Part shown: one piece after another, positions 15,708-23,550 of the stretch | How positions within the stretch are numbered: the first letter of the stretch is position 1 | How the letters are laid out: every line of letters begins with the position of its first letter | Assembly (NCBI RefSeq): GCF_038002605.1 | Contig: NZ_JBBOCT010000001.1 | Location: 4,402,001 to 4,466,000 of the forward strand | Length of the DNA stretch: 64,000 bases | Reading direction: 5' to 3' | Origin: Bacillus sp. FSL K6-3431 | GTDB lineage: Bacteria > Bacillota > Bacilli > Bacillales > Bacillaceae_C | Notes under the pieces: generated by a model | What the model saw: the letters and a program-made list of their open reading frames with translations, nothing else | Databases searched by the model: none | Told to the model about the DNA's origin: nothing | Position numbers and translations under genes: made by a program

Positions 15708-16557
15708 GGATAAACTAACTAAAATAATTGGCTGGATTCTATTCTTTTTAGCAATCGGATCTTTTTGTTTACAAATGGGATATTTATTCGTTCATGCAAG
15801 ATTTCAAGTAGAGTACATTGACAATCGGTTATTTTACATAATAAATATTTTCTGTGTTATTTGTTTATCACTAGCAGTTTTGTTTCTGCTTAGACTGACT
15901 AAACATTTCAAATTGATTGGTGCAGGTATTGTGGGTGTATTCATTATTGTTCATATTGTAATACTTGTTGCCAGTAACCAGGAAATCAAAAACATAACAA
16001 ATATATCGCCTGATTTGAAGCATGTCTTATCTATAAAAGAAAATATAGCGACTGGAGATACTGTTTACTATAGATCATATTATGGTATTCTGGCTCGACC
16101 AAAAGAAAAATTACCAGATAAAACAATTGGCGAATTTAAAGTAAAATGGTTAGCTAATGATGTCACAGCTGTTACATATAAAGCAGTAGATAATACCATT
16201 CAGCAATATATCGGTACTTACGGCGATCGTGGTAGCGGCGGCTCCTATTATTATGTGGGAGCGGAAATTCGCGGAATATGGCAAAGTAATAACATTGAGG
16301 TGTTAAGTGACAAAGAGGGAATTACTGTGACTGAAAATGCTATAAGCGAGTTATTTGAATGGGACAATATTTATCAGTTTGGTACCCTTGCTGTTGTTTT
16401 AAAGAAAAATAACGAAGCCGTTTGGACAATATCGTTAAACGAAAATTTTGAGGTTGATTCTGCTGCTTCTGAGGCAACTGTAGGAAATATTAGTTTGTAT
16501 AAGGCTACGATGGAAAAAAATCAGCCAATAACACTTCACTATAAAGATTCTAATTAG
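15694..16557 (+). CDS. Three-helix membrane protein with extracytoplasmic domain
   Basis: ATG 15694 lies within the end of the Asp-box gene, preceded by GGAGGTA, so translation is coupled. Of 287 residues, helices occupy about 10-31, 42-66 and 74-92, and the rest forms a soluble domain outside the cell. That domain has a Gly/Ser/Tyr-rich loop (GDRGSGGSYYYVG). I do not recognise a family. The tight pairing suggests it forms a surface complex with the Asp-box protein. Confidence 0.65.
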   Translation: MKQSRDKLTKIIGWILFFLAIGSFCLQMGYLFVHARFQVEYIDNRLFYIINIFCVICLSLAVLFLLRLTKHFKLIGAGIVGVFIIVHIVILVASNQEIKNITNISPDLKHVLSIKENIATGDTVYYRSYYGILARPKEKLPDKTIGEFKVKWLANDVTAVTYKAVDNTIQQYIGTYGDRGSGGSYYYVGAEIRGIWQSNNIEVLSDKEGITVTENAISELFEWDNIYQFGTLAVVLKKNNEAVWTISLNENFEVDSAASEATVGNISLYKATMEKNQPITLHYKDSN

Positions 16558-16685
16558 ATTATATCAATTAATGCTTAAGAGAAATCAAGTAATGGGGTTT
16601 AGTTTTAAAGAGTTCCATATATAGTAGAAAGAGAAAAATTTATGGAATTTTAAATTAGATAACTTCTTAAAAAGTAGGTGTTTTT

Positions 16686-17126
16686 TTGGAAAATAGTATG
16701 GACATGGTGTCATTTCTTAGAAGTAAGAAAGTAAAGGTAATTGAAATACCCAAATGGGGAAAGTATTTGCGTAAGAAATGGGAGGACAATTTCGCCAACA
16801 ATCTTAGTGATAAAGAAAAGAAATCTATTTACCTTTATGACGATGACGGAGCATGTGGTTACTTATGGCATATATTTAGCTATGAAAGAAGAGATTGTCT
16901 ACAAGAGGAACAAGCGGATATTGCATTAAACAGAAAACCAAAGAAATCCTGTTATGTTTTTTATCAACATTCCGATGAAGCGTTCATTCTTGAAAATGCT
17001 ACAGCACTTACAGCTGACGACCTAATAAGTGAAGAAGATATATACGTTGTAGATAAAGAATTTAATTGGACTTATGTAAGAACGCATGAAACGGGATGGT
17101 ATGGGCCTTATTTTTGCCGGCAATAG
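16686..17126 (+). CDS. DUF4275 family protein
   Basis: The start is TTG 16686 after AAGTAGGTG. The 146-residue cytosolic protein carries the family signature KKWEDNFANNLSDKEKKSIY, then YLWHIFSYERRDCLQEEQA. The C-terminal part is FILENATALTADDLISE, VDKEFNWTYVRTHE and GWYGPYF. DUF4275 genes are common in Bacillus near toxin or immunity loci, but no function is established. It has no obvious operon partner. Confidence 0.8.
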   Translation: MENSMDMVSFLRSKKVKVIEIPKWGKYLRKKWEDNFANNLSDKEKKSIYLYDDDGACGYLWHIFSYERRDCLQEEQADIALNRKPKKSCYVFYQHSDEAFILENATALTADDLISEEDIYVVDKEFNWTYVRTHETGWYGPYFCRQ

Positions 17127-17278
17127 AGTGCATTCTGAATAGATTTACATATTAAGCTTTATAGATTGCAGTATCACTAGCAAACTTTAATAAGAAACAT
17201 CCTTTTAAATATCCCCTAACTTAGGAATTAGACCCATGGTTATATACAATCGATAATGTGTATAAAGAGTAGGCCGAA

Positions 17279-17413
17279 ATGACTTTTCGTATTTCTTCCC
17301 CCTTTGATTTTGCAATGATTGGAAAAGAAATATCGGGTTATACAAATCAAGAAGAAAGGACTGTTAAGGATGTGGGATATAACTTTTATATTTCCCACTC
17401 ATTTACAAAATAG
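17279..17413 (+). CDS. Short frame (44 codons), possible remnant
   Basis: ATG 17279 opens a frame with protein-like sequence (MTFRISSPFDFAMIGKEIS) that stops 14 bp before the next gene. Only a poor Shine-Dalgarno sequence precedes it. It may be the N-terminal part of a decayed immunity-type gene. Confidence 0.25.
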   Translation: MTFRISSPFDFAMIGKEISGYTNQEERTVKDVGYNFYISHSFTK

Positions 17414-17427
17414 ACTTTGACTTCAAG

Positions 17428-18342
17428 ATGAAGGAAAAAAGTTGTGTAACGATCTTAGAATATTTAATCGTTGTTGTAATAAAACTGTTTGAGAGAGTGA
17501 TTCCTATAGAACTATTAGAATTGTATTACAAAAGATATACAGGAACCTTACAGGCTTCGGATTATGTAGAGTGGGCAAAGCATAATTTGTATATGGATGT
17601 AGTTGAAATGAAAAAATTAGCCAGTATGGGTATGAAAGGGAAATTAAATATATTTGAAATTGAAAAGATGTTTGTTGATGCGATGAGAGCAGCACAAAGA
17701 GAAGCCCCTTCTAAAGAACAATGCGTGAACTATCATATAAAATTTCTTCACTCAAAACTGTTAACTCCGGTTGAAAATACTATGATGATTGTGAAAGAGA
17801 TTTATGATTGTACAATCGCATATGACTTATTTGAGGAACAAATGAATTGGCAAGAAGTTAGTGATGCCGTTGATGATTTTCAGTACGGAGATAATCATTA
17901 TAGTTATACAATGGACGAGATTAATGAAATGATTGTTACGCATGCACGTAGGCTATGGCATATGAAAATAAGCAAAATTACCTTTAAGGAATTTATTGGA
18001 CAAAAAGTTATAACTATCGAATCAGAGCCTAACTTTATTATTGAATTTGAAAAAGGGGCTATTATTATTGAATGTCCTTGGCGAATTCGAGATGCTGATG
18101 AAATATTATTGGGTATAACAGATATCCAATCAAACCAAAGGGAATGGAAATCAGTCAAAGAGTTATTGATAGGTAAAACAATTGAAGATGTCCAGTTATT
18201 AGAACAGTGTCCACTACTTATCGTACAATTTGGTAATATGTTTTTAGACGTATTTCATGCCAGTTCCTTTTTCGATGGTTGGATTTTAACAGACCAAAAA
18301 GATTTCTATATGTTTTCAATGCATGGGGGAAGCATTGCATGA
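17428..18342 (+). CDS. Two-domain protein with DUF6188-like C-terminus
   Basis: The 304-residue product has a mostly helical N-terminal half (1-175) with a hydrophobic start (ILEYLIVVVIKLF). The beta-rich C-terminal half contains IGQKVITIESEPNFIIEFEK, IIIECPWRIRDAD and KELLIGKTIEDVQLL. It ends FDGWILTDQKDFYMFSMHGG. This order (strand, W-R, G-x-x-I/V, E/DxW, GG end) is that of DUF6188. Many such proteins are encoded in immunity-gene arrays of Bacillales, but the assignment is from pattern only. ATG 17428 has a weak ribosome binding site (TCAAGATGAAGG overlaps it). Confidence 0.55.
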   Translation: MKEKSCVTILEYLIVVVIKLFERVIPIELLELYYKRYTGTLQASDYVEWAKHNLYMDVVEMKKLASMGMKGKLNIFEIEKMFVDAMRAAQREAPSKEQCVNYHIKFLHSKLLTPVENTMMIVKEIYDCTIAYDLFEEQMNWQEVSDAVDDFQYGDNHYSYTMDEINEMIVTHARRLWHMKISKITFKEFIGQKVITIESEPNFIIEFEKGAIIIECPWRIRDADEILLGITDIQSNQREWKSVKELLIGKTIEDVQLLEQCPLLIVQFGNMFLDVFHASSFFDGWILTDQKDFYMFSMHGGSIA

Positions 18343-18355
18343 AAATGGATTTAAA

Positions 18356-18502
18356 ATGTTGGAGATTTTTTACCAATTCCAAGTACCTGATAAAGTAAAG
18401 ATAACGAAAGAAGAAACATATGGAAAAATCAAAGATTGGTTTAACGTTTTTCCAAAAGAAGTCCCCCTCTTCAAGCATGTAACGGTCGGAGCCCAATGGT
18501 AA
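18356..18502 (+). pseudogene. C-terminal remnant of an unrecognised gene
   Basis: The frame reads LEIFYQFQVPDKVKITKEET, then KIKDWFNVFPKEVPLFKHV, to a TAA at 18500. It is open back into the end of the previous gene, but without start or ribosome binding site. It may be the distal part of a second gene in the same array. The remainder to 18780 is featureless. Confidence 0.35.
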
Positions 18503-18782
18503 GGGGGAGATGAATCTTGGTTAGGATTCTAGCCTAGAAAGCTTGCGTAATAAAAACGTACGTTCTGTAAGGGTTATAAAATCCTCTGATTAACTTTAGT
18601 ATAGGTGGTCGTTTAAGAATCTACTACACATCATCTTTGGCTGGATAACGATCGACTTTCTTTGACTCTAAAGAGAGAACCAGTTTCTGTGTTGGAAAAT
18701 CAAACTAAAAACACATATCTAGATTAGATAATTCTTTTTTGATGTGTGTGCGGAATTTGGCGTTGCTAATATAGGGCTATAG

Positions 18783-18815
18783 ACAACTTTTATCAGGCGA
18801 TGAAAGTTGTTTTTT
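18783..18815 (+). terminator. Intrinsic terminator
   Basis: ACAACTTT and AAAGTTGT form a stem followed by six T residues. Confidence 0.75.
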
Positions 18816-18885
18816 GGTTATGCACTTACACAGTTTGGAGTAGAAAACATCTATCAGAAAATTACTGGGGCTAAAAAAATAAGCC

Positions 18886-18916
18886 TTGCACCTCTAGTTA
18901 CGTAAGGTTTTATAAT
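18886..18916 (+). promoter_or_regulatory. MerR-type promoter with 19-bp spacer
   Basis: TTGCAC (18886-18891) and TATAAT (18911-18916) are separated by 19 bp, the over-long spacer used by MerR activators. An ACCT...AGGT dyad (18890-18908) fills the spacer. The downstream MerR gene is probably autoregulated. Confidence 0.75.
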
Positions 18917-18947
18917 AAACTTATACTTTTTTTGAGGAGGAATGTTG

Positions 18948-19715
18948 ATGAAAGGGAATAACATGTATTCCATTGGAGAATTTTCTGAAAAGGCAGGAGT
19001 ATCTATTCGCACTTTGCATTACTATGATGAAATCGGTCTTTTACGGCCAGAAAAGCACCCGACGTCAGGTTACCGCATTTATAATCATCAAGATATCGTA
19101 ACCTTACAGAAAATCATAAGTCTAAAGTTTCTCGGGTATAGCCTAGATAAAATCACTAACCTATTACATGAATCGAGTTTTACTGTTGATTTGAATGAAA
19201 CTTTAAATCTCCATTTGCAAGCATTGGAAAAGGATAAAGAACGAATCGAACAATCAATGACTGCTATTAGTAGAATTATTAAGTTACTGGAGGAAGAAGG
19301 AGAAGTGGATAGCAATATATTGTTCAGCCTTACCCATAATATGCATACGGAAAATATGCAAAAGGAATGGATGGAACGGCACATGCTAATGGATGTGGTG
19401 GAAGGATTATCAAAGAAATCGGAAGAAGAAAAAAGCATTTTAGATCAAACCTTTGTTCAATTGACTAAAGAAGTAAAACAATTATATGGTAAACCTGTAG
19501 AGGATCCAAAAATACAAGAAATGATTAAAAAATATCTAGAAGCGTCTTTTGCGTTTCTGGGTGAGGATTTGGTAGAAAAGCTAGCTGATGCTGATGTGGA
19601 AGAAATGGATATTCAAGAACTTGAAGATATGGCACCTTCTCCCTTCACAGAAGATGAACAGAAATGGCTTAATCAAGCGATGGAATATTATATGAAACAA
19701 ACAGAATTGGAATAA
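18948..19715 (+). CDS. MerR family regulator with TipAS-like effector domain
   Basis: ATG 18948 is preferred over 18942 because of the seven-base spacing to GAGGAGG. The 255-residue protein has the MerR helix-turn-helix (YSIGEFSEKAGVSIRTLHYY, then LLRPEKHPTSGYRIY) and a coiled coil around residues 80-115. A C-terminal helical domain (KKSEEEKSILDQTFVQLTKE ... EDEQKWLNQAMEYY) resembles the thiopeptide-binding TipAS domain. Such proteins activate drug-response genes by untwisting the 19-bp spacer, which is present here. Confidence 0.85.
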   Translation: MKGNNMYSIGEFSEKAGVSIRTLHYYDEIGLLRPEKHPTSGYRIYNHQDIVTLQKIISLKFLGYSLDKITNLLHESSFTVDLNETLNLHLQALEKDKERIEQSMTAISRIIKLLEEEGEVDSNILFSLTHNMHTENMQKEWMERHMLMDVVEGLSKKSEEEKSILDQTFVQLTKEVKQLYGKPVEDPKIQEMIKKYLEASFAFLGEDLVEKLADADVEEMDIQELEDMAPSPFTEDEQKWLNQAMEYYMKQTELE

Positions 19716-19719
19716 AAGG

Positions 19720-19771
19720 ACATTGCAAGTTTGGCTAGAAGGAGAAACATTAAAAAGACAAGCAACTGAGG
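19720..19771 (+). pseudogene. Fifty-base relic of the APH-fold kinase gene
   Basis: This segment matches 22534-22585, inside the phosphotransferase gene, almost base for base (encodes WLEGETLKRQ) and then diverges on both sides. It begins five bases after the MerR stop. It is the leftover of a duplicated or recombined kinase gene. Confidence 0.7.
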
Positions 19772-19829
19772 ATTGCATAAACAGGATCACCAAATGTCGA
19801 TGATATATTTAGGTTTTTTTATGTGATGT

Positions 19830-20130
19830 TGTGTCAGTGCGTTCTAAGCCTTGCTGAATGTACTTATTTAACAAGGGGATCTTCCATGGATAACAACAAG
19901 CGGTGGTGCTAATATTGCGTATGTAAACGCAGTTTAGCAGTACATGGACTGTGGACGTAGGTACCGACCTTGATGGAAGTAGACAGTTCATTGAGGCAGT
20001 TCCCTCTGAAGATAAAACCCTCCATTTGGTTGAGGGAGGGCTTTCATATCTTTTTGGAGGACAAGGGCCTAGACGAGCCCCTACAAGTCGCTTACATGGT
20101 TGGAGCGGGAGTTTCCCAGCAAACAATTTA
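19830..20130. other. Structured noncoding stretch, possible IS200/IS605-type end or RNA
   Basis: Several stems occur in order: CCATG/CATGG (19884, 19943) enclosing GCGT/ACGC, then CCCTCC/GGAGGG (20018-20023, 20035-20040) with an 11-nt loop, then GGGC/GCCC (20065, 20077). Base composition is richer in G and C than the surroundings. The open frames in it lack ribosome binding sites and protein-like sequence. It resembles the structured 3' ends of TnpB-type elements, but no tnpB is present. The identity is open. Confidence 0.3.
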
Positions 20131-20204
20131 GAATAATTTCTTGTAGATAATAAATAAGTTCATTTATTTCCTAAATTTTTAGGTTGATGCGTTAGAACAG
20201 AACA

Positions 20205-20236
20205 AGCAAGCTACGAAAAAGTAGCTTGCTATTTTT
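20205..20236. terminator. Intrinsic terminator
   Basis: AGCAAGCTAC (20205-20214) pairs with GTAGCTTGCT (20221-20230) around a six-base loop, with T residues after it on the plus strand. It overlaps the 3' end of the minus-strand DUF2798 gene and may serve it from the other side. Confidence 0.8.
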
Positions 20237-20717
20237 AAACGTTCAATCCTGGCTTTTGTGTTGATGGTTTAACGTATCTAGTTAATAGCCTCCGTGAGAT
20301 TGGTCCAACAATTAGTAACTGAGATGGAAACGCCACGATAAAGTTCAGACCAACTGTTTTAAGGTAAGCTGTGAAAATAGAGCCTTCAATTCCTACCATT
20401 AACTCCGTTAAAACAAGTCCATATACTGACATAATAAGAACCATCATAGGGACCATACAAAAAGCAATCGCCACAATAAAGTTGATTTCTTTTGATTTAT
20501 CATAGGGCAGTGATAAGGCAAGTTTCCGCGCTTTCGGCTCAACGAATGACTCAACGATAAAAGCGACGATAAATGTGATGACAAATTGAATCACTGCACT
20601 TCCTACTGTAAATGCTGAAAATCCGTGTAAAGCTGTGTTATAAACTGTCATAATAAGAACCATTCCAAAACACATGAATAGTCCGAAAATAATGCCTTCT
20701 TTTTTATTACTTGGCAA
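20235..20717 (-). CDS. DUF2798 membrane protein
   Basis: The start is TTG at 20717, eight bases after AAAGGATG on the minus strand. The 160-residue protein contains two copies of the DUF2798 unit. Each has two helices: IIFGLFMCFGMVLIMTVYNT with FVITFIVAFIVESFVEP, and FIVAIAFCMVPMMVLIMSVYG with VGLNFIVAFPSQLLIVGP. The repeated M-x-x-M-S/T-V-Y core is visible in both. It is a four-helix membrane protein of unknown function. Confidence 0.85.
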   Translation of the reverse strand: MPSNKKEGIIFGLFMCFGMVLIMTVYNTALHGFSAFTVGSAVIQFVITFIVAFIVESFVEPKARKLALSLPYDKSKEINFIVAIAFCMVPMMVLIMSVYGLVLTELMVGIEGSIFTAYLKTVGLNFIVAFPSQLLIVGPISRRLLTRYVKPSTQKPGLNV

Positions 20718-21276
20718 ATCAAAACATCCTTTCGTATAGCGAATAAATGTAATTATATATGCCTGAAATTTTTTGCATAAGTGAAATATTTGTGAACCTT
20801 TTTAGACGAAGTTAAATTATACGTTGTTTTGATACGAAAATAGAATGTTTTAATTTGAGGGAAATGTTTCCCTTTTTAATTTTATCGAATCAATAAGAAC
20901 TTCTTAGGTAGTGAATACCAGAAGAGAAAGATTATTAAAACGGACCCTATGCCTCAATAGGATTTTACTTTATTGAGATTGCTAGGATCTCTACCTAAAT
21001 TCAAGTCATTAAACACTTGTGAAAATTATTATCGTTTTTTAAACGTGAAAAAATCCAATTCTTTATTCACAAAGAAATGGGATAAATATACTTATCTATT
21101 GCATCAATCCCTATCACTTTGATATGTCTTGTTCCCGCTGTGGCTTTGTATAAATGCATAAAAGTATTGAATTTCAACGTTTATTATTGCATAATTACAT
21201 CAAGTATATGTATTTTTATGCTAAATTATATATATACAGACATATGAAACTATTAATTTTGAAAGAAGTGAATTTG
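20718..21276. other. AT-rich intergenic stretch
   Basis: I see no gene here. A small CTCAATAG/TTATTGAG-like inverted repeat around 20950-20980 may be a weak terminator. An in-frame ATG at 21246 (upstream of lysE) lacks a ribosome binding site. Confidence 0.4.
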
Positions 21277-21909
21277 TTGAGTTTATTTTTCGCCTATCTG
21301 CTAGTAGGTCTTGCGATCGCATTACCTGTAGGGGCAGTAACAGTTGAAATGACGAAGCAAGGTTTGAAAAAGGGCTTTATGCATGGTTGGGCTGTAGGAT
21401 TAGGTGGGATGACGGTTGATTTCCTATTAATTATTGCATTATATATGGGACTGGCTTCTGTACTTGCACTACCTTATATTCAAATACCAATGTGGCTCAT
21501 TGGTGCGGGTTTCTTAATATTTCTAGGTTATGATTCTATAAAAAATTCGGATCAAGATATTACTCTAGACGGTGAAAAGCCAAACAAATCATTTTTAAGC
21601 TCCTATCGTAATGGTTTACTGGTAGCTATTTCGCCAGGAAATCTCGTGTTTTGGATTTCTGTTTTTGGCGCTGTCCTTTCTGATTCGTATGATATGACAC
21701 AACCAACAAAATTTTTAATCGTCGGGGCTGGTATTTTAGCCGGAATTCTCGTCCATGATCTAGGTCTACTTACAATTGTTGCGGTGACAAGGAAAGTAAT
21801 GAGTCAAACAATGATCAAATGGACATCTATAATCGCTGGTGTTATTTTAATCGGTTTCGCCGGATACTTCTTATATGAGTTTGTCATGGCGATCAAAGGA
21901 ATAACGTAA
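21277..21909 (+). CDS. LysE/RhtB family amino-acid exporter
   Basis: I take TTG 21277 as the start because GAAAGAAGTGA precedes it and the mature N-terminus is hydrophobic from there. The 210-residue protein has six predicted helices. The family sequence is GLAIALPVGAVTVEMTKQGL near the N-terminus (the usual P-G-P-x-x-x is P-V-G-A here) and NGLLVAISPGNLVFWISVFG in the fourth helix. Members export lysine, homoserine, threonine or similar solutes by proton antiport. The substrate is unknown. Confidence 0.85.
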   Translation: MSLFFAYLLVGLAIALPVGAVTVEMTKQGLKKGFMHGWAVGLGGMTVDFLLIIALYMGLASVLALPYIQIPMWLIGAGFLIFLGYDSIKNSDQDITLDGEKPNKSFLSSYRNGLLVAISPGNLVFWISVFGAVLSDSYDMTQPTKFLIVGAGILAGILVHDLGLLTIVAVTRKVMSQTMIKWTSIIAGVILIGFAGYFLYEFVMAIKGIT

Positions 21910-21940
21910 TTTCCATACTTAATGGACACTTATGGGGAGG

Positions 21941-21972
21941 AAGCACACCTTGATTTAAGGTGTGCTTTTTCC
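21941..21972 (+). terminator. Intrinsic terminator
   Basis: AAGCACACCTT and AAGGTGTGCTT form an 11-bp stem with a T-run, 31 nt after lysE. Confidence 0.85.
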
Positions 21973-22219
21973 TGTTATATTTATTTGATTTCTTAGTTTT
22001 TTTCTTGATGAAATTCATTTTTCTTTGTTATTAGTAATTTAAATATTTGTATAAACAGGTACTAAAGTATTCCAGTTCTCTTCCTTCTAGCGTTTGGTTA
22101 CAAATAAATGTGATTTTCCTAATGCCTGTCTTCATTGCTAGCAATGAACAAAAAAGGTATTCACTAATAAAGTGGCGAAAAGATATAGGAATTGGGAATG
22201 TTTTTAAGGGGGAGAGCAA

Positions 22220-23185
22220 GTGAATAGTGAAATACCAAGTGTTCAAAAAGTTAAAGATGAACTGAATAAATATTACTGCTTAAATATACAAAAAGTAGCA
22301 TACTTAGGAAAAAGTGATAATGTTACATATTGTATCCATACGAAGGATGAAAATAAGTTTTTACTTAAACTTCACATGGGAAGTAATTCAAAAAACATGA
22401 TTGTATCTGAGCTTCTATGGCTTGAATCATTAGAAACAAACACAATCCTAAAGGTTCAAAGACCGATAAGAAATAAAAACAATGAATTAACGACTAATAT
22501 TATTAATGAAAATACAGGTAATAGTTCTTACTGGACATTACAAGATTGGCTAGAAGGAGAAACATTAAAAAGACAACCAACTGACATGGAGTTAGAAAAG
22601 TTGGCTCATTTAATGGTTACTCTGCATGAACATACAGTTCGTTGGAATGTGCCAGGAACATTTGAAAGACCTTACTACAACGATGAAAATTTACTATATT
22701 CCTTGAATCAATTAAAACAATTATTGTATATAAATGTTATGTCTACAGATGATTATGAAATTATGAAGAAAACTACTGATAAAATATTAACAATAATAAA
22801 ATCACAGCATTTAGGCTGTGATACTTGGGGCGTCATTCATTCTGACCTTCATGAGAGTAACTATATCTTTTGCCAAGGACAAGCATTCGCTATTGACTTT
22901 TCCTCCTGTGGTTTCGGGTTTTATTTATTTGATATTGCTGAGACTTGTTTACACCTTATTCCAGAGAATCGAAAGAAACTTATAACTTTCTATCAAAAAG
23001 AAAGAAATCTACAAAAAAATTATCCTGAAGTATTAGAGGCATTTTTCTTATGGGCTATAATACGCAATTTTGCATTTCTATCTATTAATAATGATGAACA
23101 CAAGGAGCTAGCAAATGCGATTCCATTCATAGTTGAAAAGTTTTGTATCAAATACCTAAAAGGAGAAAGTTTCATGTTTAGCTAA
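22220..23185 (+). CDS. Aminoglycoside phosphotransferase/choline kinase-fold kinase
   Basis: The start is GTG 22220 after AAGGGGGAGAG. The 321-residue protein has the APH fold: a nucleotide lobe with FLLKLHMG (ATP-binding lysine), hinge TLQDWLEGETL, the Brenner-type catalytic loop VIHSDLHESNYIF (about 204-216), and the metal-binding AIDFSSCGFG. Relatives phosphorylate homoserine, choline, spectinomycin or sugars. The closest appearance is to the homoserine kinase II/spectinomycin group, but the substrate is not defined. A 50-bp relic of the same gene lies at 19720. Confidence 0.85.
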   Translation: MNSEIPSVQKVKDELNKYYCLNIQKVAYLGKSDNVTYCIHTKDENKFLLKLHMGSNSKNMIVSELLWLESLETNTILKVQRPIRNKNNELTTNIINENTGNSSYWTLQDWLEGETLKRQPTDMELEKLAHLMVTLHEHTVRWNVPGTFERPYYNDENLLYSLNQLKQLLYINVMSTDDYEIMKKTTDKILTIIKSQHLGCDTWGVIHSDLHESNYIFCQGQAFAIDFSSCGFGFYLFDIAETCLHLIPENRKKLITFYQKERNLQKNYPEVLEAFFLWAIIRNFAFLSINNDEHKELANAIPFIVEKFCIKYLKGESFMFS

Positions 23186-23550
23186 CTGACCCTTTGGAGC
23201 CGATATATAATATAGAAGGGCTTGAAACTCTTTTTTACGTTTCCCAAGCTGATTTAATTGCGATTTGCTGTTTTGTGCATCGAAAATGGAAAAGAGAACG
23301 GAGTACTATTGAATAATGGATTTTAGAGGTAGCCAAGTGAAAAGACAAGCTGAATAATCAGCTAACTTTTGAGTTATTTGCGTTTTCGTATTTTATTGGA
23401 TATTTTGTTAAAGTAACTATGAGATTGTAAGTTAGAAGAGTAGCCATACTATTTAACTAGGTAATACGGACTGGTTGGGTGAACAAGAATATGGATTAAA
23501 ACGTTAATATAGATAAAGAATGCAAATAAACTATGCAGAGGTGAACTATT
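23186..23550. other. Intergenic stretch with a possible gene relic
   Basis: A plus-strand open stretch at about 23211-23317 reads LETLFYVSQADLIAICC, protein-like but without start. It cannot be assigned. No promoter or terminator is clear. Position 23536 onward carries the AGAGGTGA site of the next gene. Confidence 0.3.

Noticed and set aside
19809..20136. Open frames on both strands (105 and 61 codons)
   Set aside because: They cross the stems of the structured region, have no start signals, and their sequences look like translated noncoding DNA.
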